Shown: positions 19,351 to 26,501 of the stretch, piece after piece
Position numbering within the stretch: the first letter of the stretch is position 1
Layout: every line of letters begins with the position of its first letter
Source: a virus
Virus record (IMG/VR): IMGVR_UViG_3300030430_000310
Location: 1-30,565 of that record
DNA: 30,565 nucleotides
Reading direction: 5' to 3' (one strand)
Position numbers and translations under genes: made by a program
The notes under the pieces: model-generated
Told to the model about the DNA's origin: nothing
Databases searched by the model: none
The model's input: only the letters and a program-made list of their open reading frames with translations

Positions 19351-20069
19351 TGCTAGGCGCGGTTGCCATATCAGAACGAGCCATATCGGATCAAGGGGTT
19401 ATTCAATCTGCCTCTCAAACATCTATAGCTAACTTTACGCAAACGACTGATTTATCTGGCATATTCAACGGTTCTTCGTCGATAGAAACCTTGTTCTTTA
19501 AAGCTACAGCGGCGGCTGGGTTGTTACTCGGTGTTGTAGAGTTAGACAGCAACTTTACACAGTCTGCGGGTGCTGTATTACAAGCATCTGGTGAAGTAGA
19601 TATTGCATCCGATTTCACACAGACAACGACAGCAGTTGCCGAAGTGGTTGGCACTTCTAGTCAGATAGCTTCATTCTTCCAGACTACGGATGGGACATCA
19701 ATCTTATCTGGAGATGCGTCAGTAGATTTTAACTTCACACAAACAACGGCACCAACAGCTATATTCAGCGCGTCTTTGTCAGTTGATGGTAACTTTACTC
19801 TTACATCTAATGGCGGAATGCTTTTCGATGGGGCATCCACTCAAAGCTTTAACTTCACACAATCTGTGCTGGGTGGTTTCCTTATAAACATCGATCCCGG
19901 TGATATGGAGTTCTCCTTTGTTCAAACAGCAAATGGAGACATATTGTGGATTACAATTGACGCAGGCGCAACAACAGAAAATTGGACTCCAATTACCCAC
20001 TCTGGGGATACATGGACAGAAATAAACGCAAGTGGTACAATCGACACTTGGACAAATATGGTGGTTTAA
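19350..20069 (+). CDS. 20-residue tandem-repeat virion protein (possible beta-solenoid)
   Basis: A 239-residue protein built on a regular repeat. An aromatic pair-plus-Gln motif (FTQT/FTQS/FFQT) occurs with Phe at residues 29, 49, 69, 89, 109, 129, 149 and 169, exactly 20 apart, with a ninth copy (FVQT) shifted by one at 190. Between them lie small and hydrophobic residues (for example ILSGDASVDFNFTQ). Such regularity suggests stacked rungs, as in a beta-solenoid or a trimeric fibre shaft. After residue 195 a Trp-rich end (ILWITIDAG, NWTPITHSGDTWTEI, DTWTNMVV) forms a non-repeat cap. The gene is coupled to the one before by TGATG. I do not recognise a named family. It is probably part of an appendage. 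Confidence 0.72.
   Translation: MLGAVAISERAISDQGVIQSASQTSIANFTQTTDLSGIFNGSSSIETLFFKATAAAGLLLGVVELDSNFTQSAGAVLQASGEVDIASDFTQTTTAVAEVVGTSSQIASFFQTTDGTSILSGDASVDFNFTQTTAPTAIFSASLSVDGNFTLTSNGGMLFDGASTQSFNFTQSVLGGFLINIDPGDMEFSFVQTANGDILWITIDAGATTENWTPITHSGDTWTEINASGTIDTWTNMVV
19380..19919 (+). repeat. 60-bp periodic coding repeat, nine units
   Basis: Units of 60 bases each end in variants of AACTTTACAC or AACTTCACAC, for example around 19431-19440, 19551-19560, 19731-19740 and 19851-19860, with more divergent copies at 19491-19500, 19611-19620, 19671-19680 and 19791-19800. Periodicity is exact for the first eight units. The DNA copies differ considerably, so the repeat is old and maintained at protein level. 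Confidence 0.9.
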
Positions 20070-21224
20070 ATGGCTTCAACATATACGGCAAACATAGGTA
20101 TTGAACAGCCGGGTTCTGGTGAACAGGCTGGAGCTTGGGGTACTACAACCAATACAAATTTTGATTTAATTGATCGCAATCTAAATGGTGTCGGAACCAT
20201 AATACTCAGCGGGACTACGCATACGTTATCGACATCAGATGGTACGTTATCCGATGGTCATTTTAGAGTTTTGGTTTTAAGTGGATCTCCTAGTGGAACT
20301 AATACAATAACCATTAGTCCTAATGATCAAGATAAAGTTTATCTTGTTTACAACAATTCTGGTCAAACGGCTATCTTCTCTCAGGGTAGTGGGGCTAACG
20401 CCACAATAGCTAATGGCAAAACTGCTTGGATATACGCAGATGGCGAGGGATCTGGAGCAGCGGTAAGAGCCGTGCCAGCAGACATGGTAGACGATACTAC
20501 CCCTCAACTCGGCGGCAATTTAGATGTAAACGGCAACTCTATAGTTTCTGTAAGCGGTGGAAACATACCCATTACGCCAGACGGAAGTGGTAAGGTTATT
20601 ATTGATGGGCTATCACATCCAACAGCCGACGGCACTGCCAATCAAGTTCTAACAACAGACGGAGCAGGCAATCTTAGCTTTGCTAATGCGTCGGCCTCTG
20701 CGTTTCTTTCTGGTATGCTTATGCCCTACGCAGGGACTTCAGCACCCACAGGGTGGGTCCTCTGTTACGGTCAGTCATTGAACACATATACATATAAAGA
20801 TTTACACGCTGTTGTATCAAACACATACGGGGGCACTGCATACAACGCAGGGGTTACCGATCAAAATGGTGCAACCACGGTATTTAGTGTCCCTGATCTT
20901 CGTGGGCGAACTATCGCAGGTCAAGATGACATGGGTGGCGCGAGTGCCAACCGTTTGACTGGTCAAACTGGTGGACTTGATGGGGACACATTAGGTGCAT
21001 CAGGTGGTGTTGAGACACATACGTTGACTGAGGCACAACTACCGTCTCACACGCACGAAAATACCTTCGGTCTTGCGTCAATCAACTCTAACTACGCATC
21101 AGGCATTACAGGTCTTGTGCCTACAAGTCCGGGTGGTGGAAATGACACTCGTGCTACAGGTAGCGGAAGCGCACACAACAACGTGCAGCCCACTCTCATA
21201 CTAAACTATATAATTAAAACATAG
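20070..21224 (+). CDS. Tail fibre with phage tail-collar domain
   Basis: A 384-residue protein. Residues 1-36 (MASTYTANIGIEQPGSGEQA, WGTTTNTNFDLID) are a standard fibre N-terminus. Residues 40-135 form a beta shaft module, 136-157 hold DDTTPQLGGNLDVNGNSI and 185-207 an ADGTANQVLTTDGAGNLSF turn. From 213 the collar domain begins: GMLMPYAGTSAPTGWVLCYG, FSVPDLRGRTIAGQDDM (272-288), GGVETHTLTEAQLPSHTH (312-329) and a terminal AHNNVQPTLILNYIIKT. H327-T328-H329 form the HxH pair that, in T4 gp12, lines the metal-binding trimer axis. The fold and the fibre role are well supported; the receptor is unknown. It is the last fibre before the tail stabilisation gene. Confidence 0.88.
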   Translation: MASTYTANIGIEQPGSGEQAGAWGTTTNTNFDLIDRNLNGVGTIILSGTTHTLSTSDGTLSDGHFRVLVLSGSPSGTNTITISPNDQDKVYLVYNNSGQTAIFSQGSGANATIANGKTAWIYADGEGSGAAVRAVPADMVDDTTPQLGGNLDVNGNSIVSVSGGNIPITPDGSGKVIIDGLSHPTADGTANQVLTTDGAGNLSFANASASAFLSGMLMPYAGTSAPTGWVLCYGQSLNTYTYKDLHAVVSNTYGGTAYNAGVTDQNGATTVFSVPDLRGRTIAGQDDMGGASANRLTGQTGGLDGDTLGASGGVETHTLTEAQLPSHTHENTFGLASINSNYASGITGLVPTSPGGGNDTRATGSGSAHNNVQPTLILNYIIKT

Positions 21225-21232
21225 GTGGTTGA

Positions 21233-23374
21233 ATGCCACTTTCAAAGTTACAGTTTAGACCGGGCGTAAACACTGACCTTACATCATACTCTAACGAAGG
21301 TGGTTGGAGAGATAGTGACAAGGTACGGTTTCGCTTGGGTTTTGCAGAAAAGATAGGTGGCTGGGAAAAATACACGTCCAACACTTATTTAGGTGCGGCT
21401 CGTGCTCTGCATAACTGGATAGCTCTTGATGGTTCAAACTATTTAGGTGTTGGAACACATCTAAAATATTACATAGAAGAAGGTCAACTATTCAATGACA
21501 TCACACCTATTAGAGAGACCACATCAGCAGGTGACGTAACCTTTGCAGCGACAAATGGTAGTTCAACCATAACTGTGACAGATACAAGTCACGGTTGCCA
21601 GCAAAATGATTTTGTCACCTACTCAGGTGCAGCTTCTTTGGGCGGCAATGTAATCGCTTCAGTACTGAATGCAGAACATCAAATCACTCGTGTAGTTGAT
21701 GCTGATACATATGAAATAATTGTTAGTGTTACAGCAAACGGTTCAGACACAGGCAACGGTGGCGGCTCTGTAGTAGGTGCGTATCAGATAAATGTTGGAC
21801 TAAATACAACCGTTGGTGGCACTGGTTGGGGTGCTGGTTTGTACGGGGGCACTACGACGGGGGCACTTCAAACAACATTAAACGAGGGCGGTACTTTAAC
21901 CGCAGGTGATACCACTATAACTGTCACCAGCACCACAGGTATTGTGGCAACTGATGTTGTGTTGATTGACAATGAGTTAATACTTGTTGGCGGTATATCT
22001 AGCAATAATTTAACAGGTTGTACAAGAGGACACTCTGGTACAACTGCAACAACACATGTTGACGGAAGCACAGTCAGATTGGCATTAGGCAACGCTGACC
22101 CGGCTGACGATTTCTTTGGTTGGGGTAGTGCAGCGTCAGGTGGTCTTACAACTACAACACAAATACGTTTGTGGTCGCATGACAACTTTGGAGAAGACTT
22201 ACTTATTAATCCAAGAGATTCAAAAATATTCTATTGGGATAAAACGAATGGATTGGCAACAAGAGCAGTTGAACTAAACACAATTACAGGCACAAAGAGA
22301 AGTGTCCCCACCATCTGTCGTCAGATAATGGTTTCCGATAGAGATCGTCACGTTATCGCCTTTGGATCGGATGGATTGAATTCAAGCAACACAGCCACGG
22401 ACGGTGATGGTATACAAGATCCGTTGCTTATAAGATTCGCTGATCAAGAAAATCCCACAGAATGGTTTCCTACAGCCACGAACACAGCGGGAGACTTGCG
22501 GTTAGGTGCGGGGTCCGAGTTTGTAACAGCCATAGAAACAAAACGTGAGATACTGGTTTGGACAGACACGGCGCTTACGTCCATGCGTTTCATAGGTCCG
22601 CCGTTCACTTTTGGTCTACAACAATTATCTAGTAATATCACAGTGGCAGGACCAAATGCGGTCGCCTCGACCGAAGACTTTGTATTCTGGATGGGCATAG
22701 ACAACTTCTATGTTTATGCTGGGCAAACAGCACAGCTACCATGCACCGTTAAAGATCATGTGTTTCAAGATATAAATCTTGAGCAGCTAGATAAAGTGTA
22801 TGCTGGCGTCAACTCAGAGTATGGAGAGGTACAGTGGCTGTATCCATCTGCTAGCTCTTTGGAAAACGATAGATATGTTGTATACAATTATCTAGAAAAG
22901 ATATGGTATTATGGCACGTTGGCTAGAACTGCGTGGTTGGACCGTGGAACTCGGAGCTTCCCAATGGCAGCAGAATCAGGCTATTTATACAACCACGAGT
23001 TTGGTCACGATGATGACGGATCTGCAATGACGTCTTTTATAGAGTCTGCTGTAATGGACATACAGGATGGAGATCACTTCTTGTATATTCGTAGAATAAT
23101 ACCTGATCTAACATTTGCAGGATCAACGGCACTTAGTACTCCACAAGCCACCTTTACGGTGAAGGCTCGTAACTTTCCGGGTAAAAACTTTACAAGTACG
23201 GGATCTGGCACGGCAACTAGAACACAGGTCACACCTGTGGAAGAATTTACAGATCAGGTACATGCAAGAATTAGAGGCAGGTCTTTTGCGTTCAGGGTTG
23301 ATAGCACCGCGCTTGGATCAAAATGGAAACTAGGTAGCCCACGAGTGGACATAAGACAAGATGGTAGGCGCTAA
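21233..23374 (+). CDS. Tail stabilisation (nozzle-like) protein, P22 gp10 type
   Basis: A 713-residue protein starting after GGTGG. It begins MPLSKLQFRPGVNTDLTSYS, then NEGGWRDSDKVRFRLGFAEK and IGGWEKY, a start I recall from P22 gp10-like packaged-DNA stabilisation proteins of marine phages. Residues 107-165 carry an FCCH-like beta insert, and about 210-285 a second insert (AGDTTITVTSTTGIVATDVV, GCTRGHSGTTATTH). The remaining part has propeller-like repeats: WSHDNFGEDLLINPRDSKIF, RQIMVSDRDRHVIAFGSDG, IRFADQENPTEWFPTATNTA, EDFVFWMGIDNFYVYAGQ and DRYVVYNYLEKIWYYGTLAR. It closes with VDIRQDGRR. It would form the distal tube of the short tail. It is separated from the adaptors by 11 kb of fibre genes. 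Assignment is fairly strong from pattern and context. Confidence 0.83.
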   Translation: MPLSKLQFRPGVNTDLTSYSNEGGWRDSDKVRFRLGFAEKIGGWEKYTSNTYLGAARALHNWIALDGSNYLGVGTHLKYYIEEGQLFNDITPIRETTSAGDVTFAATNGSSTITVTDTSHGCQQNDFVTYSGAASLGGNVIASVLNAEHQITRVVDADTYEIIVSVTANGSDTGNGGGSVVGAYQINVGLNTTVGGTGWGAGLYGGTTTGALQTTLNEGGTLTAGDTTITVTSTTGIVATDVVLIDNELILVGGISSNNLTGCTRGHSGTTATTHVDGSTVRLALGNADPADDFFGWGSAASGGLTTTTQIRLWSHDNFGEDLLINPRDSKIFYWDKTNGLATRAVELNTITGTKRSVPTICRQIMVSDRDRHVIAFGSDGLNSSNTATDGDGIQDPLLIRFADQENPTEWFPTATNTAGDLRLGAGSEFVTAIETKREILVWTDTALTSMRFIGPPFTFGLQQLSSNITVAGPNAVASTEDFVFWMGIDNFYVYAGQTAQLPCTVKDHVFQDINLEQLDKVYAGVNSEYGEVQWLYPSASSLENDRYVVYNYLEKIWYYGTLARTAWLDRGTRSFPMAAESGYLYNHEFGHDDDGSAMTSFIESAVMDIQDGDHFLYIRRIIPDLTFAGSTALSTPQATFTVKARNFPGKNFTSTGSGTATRTQVTPVEEFTDQVHARIRGRSFAFRVDSTALGSKWKLGSPRVDIRQDGRR

Positions 23375-23601
23375 TGTCTAGCACTCAAGTACCACCACCA
23401 AGACTACCAGAGCCGACACAAGACTATTCTGCATCGTACATGCAGGATCTTATCAGGGCACTGGAGATATTTATTGAACAGGAACGCAACCCCGGTGAGT
23501 TGCGCGGCACAAAGATAACACTAACTGACCTGCCTACAAGCGCCACTGGACTTGAGACAGGTGCGCTGTATAATGACAGTGGTACAGTAAAGGTAGCGTA
23601 A
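23374..23601 (+). CDS. Small conserved protein after the tail stabilisation gene
   Basis: A 75-residue protein with TAATG junctions on both sides, so it is tightly coupled. It has a Pro-rich start (STQVPPPRLPEP), a helix (SASYMQDLIRALEIFIEQER), then ITLTDLPTSATGLETGALYN and a final DSGTVKVA. The TDLPTSATGLETGALYND.G.VKV piece is a module also seen at fibre ends in other phages (recollection). It may be a minor tail component or a bridge between the nozzle and the internal proteins; no firmer statement is possible. Confidence 0.72.
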   Translation: MSSTQVPPPRLPEPTQDYSASYMQDLIRALEIFIEQERNPGELRGTKITLTDLPTSATGLETGALYNDSGTVKVA

Positions 23602-24503
23602 TGGCATTATTTGGTGATCTAGGAAAAGCAATAGGACTAGACAACGTAGATACTGGTGATGCCTTGGCATTGGCTGGCACCGCTGCTGGCTTTTACTTCG
23701 GTGGTCCGGGGGGAGCGGCCCTTGGATCTGGGATCGGCAGTCTAGCTGGTGGCAAGTCTGTCAACGATGCTTTGACAAATGCTGCGCTAGCCTATGGCGT
23801 TACAAACTTTGTGTCACCAAATCTAATGAGTAAGTCAGCGCAGGCATCTACTTCTAACGTATTTGGCCCAACAAAGATGCAAAAATCTTTGTATGGTGTG
23901 CCTACAACAGCCACAACAGCCACCGTTCCACAAACATCTACCTTTGGGGACTCTTTAACACCAGAACAGGTCAAAGCTGCTGGAGAAGCCAGTAGTTCTG
24001 GTGGCATTGGTGAGTTCTTCAGCAACATGGACACAAGCGATTACTTACTTGCTGGTAGCTTGGGTCTTGGTGCCCTTGGCGCGTTCCTTGGACCTGAAGA
24101 ACAAGAGGCTGGTGGTACACCTAGACCAGACCCACAAGGCAAGGCTTGGGATGTAATGTTCCAAGGCGAAACATACGACCTTGACGATCCAGCACAAAAA
24201 GAAGCATACACACAGGCCAAGACAGCCGCACAAAAGCCAGACTTTGAATATGATCTAGATGCTGTACGGTCGCCGAAAAACCCCATTCTACTAGCACAAG
24301 GCGGTGCTATGGGTTATGATGTACCCGTAAGAGGTGAGGTCTCTGGACCCGGAACAGGCACCTCTGATTCAGTGCCTGCTAGATTATCGGATGGAGAATT
24401 TGTATTAACCGCTAAAGCTGTGCGCGGTGCAGGCGGCGGAGACAGAGACATGGGAGCAGCTCGTCTCTATGATATGATGGCAGAATTGGAGGCCACAGCG
24501 TAA
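23601..24503 (+). CDS. Putative internal virion protein with conserved C-terminal motif
   Basis: A 300-residue protein coupled on both sides. Residues 1-70 are Gly/Ala-rich and amphipathic, with GTAAGFYFGGPGGAALGSGI and a weak membrane-like character. Residues 145-165 (SDYLLAGSLGLGALGAFLG) form a second hydrophobic stretch. Residues 180-225 hold KAWDVMFQGETYDLDDP. The C-terminus has LAQGGAMGYDVPVRGEVSGP, then GTGTSDSVPARLSDGEFVL and RGAGGGDRDMGAARLYDMM, a motif I recall at the end of virion proteins in a wide range of marine phages. Gly-rich amphipathic segments fit proteins ejected into the host envelope on infection. The ejection role is inferred, and the meaning of the C-terminal motif is unknown. 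Confidence 0.72.
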   Translation: MALFGDLGKAIGLDNVDTGDALALAGTAAGFYFGGPGGAALGSGIGSLAGGKSVNDALTNAALAYGVTNFVSPNLMSKSAQASTSNVFGPTKMQKSLYGVPTTATTATVPQTSTFGDSLTPEQVKAAGEASSSGGIGEFFSNMDTSDYLLAGSLGLGALGAFLGPEEQEAGGTPRPDPQGKAWDVMFQGETYDLDDPAQKEAYTQAKTAAQKPDFEYDLDAVRSPKNPILLAQGGAMGYDVPVRGEVSGPGTGTSDSVPARLSDGEFVLTAKAVRGAGGGDRDMGAARLYDMMAELEATA

Positions 24504-25291
24504 TGGCAACACAAACACAAGAAGTAACTCAAAGATTACCAGAGTTCCAAGAAAAATTTTTAGCTGACATATTTGCACAGGCAGAGGCGCTAAAAGGAAC
24601 AGGTATGCCGTTTGCTCCTATACAAGTGGCTGGCATGTCTCCTGAGCAACTCCAAGCAGCACAATTAGCCAGTTCAGGCGTTGGTTCATATCAACCGTTT
24701 TTAGCTGCGGCGACTCAGTTTGCTGGACCCGGCGGCGCTGCCGCGTTTATGAATCCATTTGAAAGTGCTGTCATAGATCAGGCAATGCAGGACATTGCTC
24801 GTGGTGGTGCTATGCAACAAAACCAGTTAGCTGGTCAGGCTGTTGGTGCAGGAGCTTTTGGTGGTTCTCGTTCAGCCGTTGCGTCTGGTGAGCTAGCTCG
24901 TGGAACCTTGGAGCAGCAGGCTCGTACCGCTGGTCAGCTTCGTGCGTCAGGATTTCAACAGGCGCAGCAGGCAGCGGCACAGGCAGCGCGGCAGTTTGGT
25001 CAGTTGGGCACAGCCGCGCAGCAAATGGGCGTACAAGATATCAACACGCTTCTTGGCATCGGTAGCTTGATGCAAGGTCAGTCACAACAAGAGCTAGACG
25101 CTGCACGTCAGAATCTGTTAGCACAACAGGCACTTCCGTTCCAAGAAATTGGTTTCTTGTCAGATATTTTCCGTGGTGTGCCTGCGTTGCAGCAAACAAC
25201 CAGCACACAATTTACACCAGATCCTAGCACTTTCCAGCAGCTTGCGGGTCTTGGTATTGCTGGCCTTGGTGCCATGAACTATTTTGGTTAG
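24503..25291 (+). CDS. Ala/Gln-rich helical putative internal virion protein
   Basis: A 262-residue protein coupled by TAATG. It is almost entirely helical by composition. It starts with TQRLPEFQEKFLADIFAQAE, and residues 84-125 carry the recognisable block NPFESAVIDQAMQDIARGG and LAGQAVGAGAFGGSRSAV. A long Ala/Gln-rich heptad-like stretch (residues 128-215: TLEQQARTAGQLRASGFQQA, ELDAARQNLLAQQALPFQEI) follows, and the Gly/Leu-rich end (LAGLGIAGLGAMNYFG) could insert in a membrane. The NP....VIDQ...DI.R......N.L...A...GAFGGSR pattern recurs in marine podovirus-like genomes at this place (recollection). It is probably an internal or ejection protein. No enzyme motif is visible. Confidence 0.72.
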   Translation: MATQTQEVTQRLPEFQEKFLADIFAQAEALKGTGMPFAPIQVAGMSPEQLQAAQLASSGVGSYQPFLAAATQFAGPGGAAAFMNPFESAVIDQAMQDIARGGAMQQNQLAGQAVGAGAFGGSRSAVASGELARGTLEQQARTAGQLRASGFQQAQQAAAQAARQFGQLGTAAQQMGVQDINTLLGIGSLMQGQSQQELDAARQNLLAQQALPFQEIGFLSDIFRGVPALQQTTSTQFTPDPSTFQQLAGLGIAGLGAMNYFG

Positions 25292-25301
25292 GAGATAGTC
25301 A

Positions 25302-26492
25302 GTGATTGGTAACGAACTAGGCAGACTTAGAAATAATGTACTAAACCGTCGGATGTTTACAACACCACAGCAACGCGCTGCTTTAGCTCGTGGACCTGTT
25401 GGAATTAATGCATCTGGCCCAGAGTTAATAAGAGCGGCAGCAACGGCGCAGGGTCCAGATTTAGGAACTCGTAGAGGCGGCGTTGGAACTGCGGGTAACC
25501 TGCCAAATGTTATTGCAACTAATCCCGGATTAGCGGCAGCAAATACAGACCCATCAAAACGTGGAGACAGAAGAGATCGCAGAAGTGCAATAACTAACCC
25601 TGACGATACTACTGAAAATCAACCGCCCACAATAACTGTAACCCCACAGTCATCAACTTTGTTACCAAGACCAAAGCCAGAGCCGCCTGCAAGTGATAAT
25701 GACAAGAAAACACCTAAAAGCGAGATTGATAGATTTTTAGAAATAACTGGGAAAAGACGTGGCTCCACAGGGAAGACGCGCAAAGAAAATTTCGCTGACG
25801 CTAAAGATTTCTTAGCGGAAATAGGTATTACAGAAGCAAAAGATGTGCGTACAGATCGTGACATGCTGATGATGATTGGCGGTTTAAAACTGGCTATGGG
25901 TTATGGAACTGGTAGCGAGAGTCAAGACGCCGTTAAAGCTTTGAATGATGTTTTAGGTATTTATGTGGGTGGTAAGGAAGCTGAACGTGAAGACCAGAAA
26001 GCTATCAATCTTGCTGCTGCAAAACGTGCATTTGACTTGGAAGATGCAGAAACTGCTAGACTTGCCAAGCTAGATGAAATCGAGCTTGAAGCCATAGCTG
26101 AAAACATAAAACAACCTGAGAAGCTTAAACTAGCTAAAGCATTAATGGATGAAGATCCAAATTTAAGTCTGTCTGACGCCATGGCTGAAGTTAACGCTCG
26201 TTCTAAGTCCAGCAGTGCTTCGTTAGAAATACTAAGCACAATAAAGAAAGATTTCCCCGGTATAAAAGGGGCTTTCCTACGCGCTATCAATAGTGCCGGG
26301 GGTCTTCGTTATGTTATTGAAAACATGACGCCAGAAGCTATTGCAGCTAATCTTGGTGAAGACTACAGTACCCCAGAGGGTAAGGCAAAGGTGGATGCGT
26401 TTATGGGGCTGACAGCGCCGCCTGCGGATGTTGATGGAACTCCAAACGATTCAACAGGCGGCACCGGAATTATCGTCACCCCGGTGGACTAG
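25302..26492 (+). CDS. Putative internal virion protein, charged helical
   Basis: A 396-residue protein starting at GTG 25302 with AGGAG (25290-25294) seven bases upstream. The N-terminal 135 residues are Arg/Pro/Ala-rich and probably flexible (NELGRLRNNVLNRRMFTTPQ, PSKRGDRRDRRSAITNPDD). Residues 139-175 (SEIDRFLEITGKRRGSTGKT and a helix ending DFLAEIG) begin a folded part. About 205-300 is a long charged helix (EREDQKAINLAAAKRAFDLE, LDEIELEAIAENIKQPEKLK, LAKALMDEDPNLSLSDAMAE). The end is Pro/Thr/Gly-rich. It is flanked by two other putative ejection proteins, and the mix of disordered basic and helical acidic parts fits an internal virion role. I do not recognise a specific family. Confidence 0.7.
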   Translation: MIGNELGRLRNNVLNRRMFTTPQQRAALARGPVGINASGPELIRAAATAQGPDLGTRRGGVGTAGNLPNVIATNPGLAAANTDPSKRGDRRDRRSAITNPDDTTENQPPTITVTPQSSTLLPRPKPEPPASDNDKKTPKSEIDRFLEITGKRRGSTGKTRKENFADAKDFLAEIGITEAKDVRTDRDMLMMIGGLKLAMGYGTGSESQDAVKALNDVLGIYVGGKEAEREDQKAINLAAAKRAFDLEDAETARLAKLDEIELEAIAENIKQPEKLKLAKALMDEDPNLSLSDAMAEVNARSKSSSASLEILSTIKKDFPGIKGAFLRAINSAGGLRYVIENMTPEAIAANLGEDYSTPEGKAKVDAFMGLTAPPADVDGTPNDSTGGTGIIVTPVD

Positions 26493-26501
26493 GGGGCTTA
26501 A

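Noticed and set aside
10350-21224. Diversity-generating retroelement in the fibre region
   Set aside because: No reverse transcriptase gene and no template/variable repeat pair with adenine-biased differences was seen; the repeats found are short and exact or ancient.
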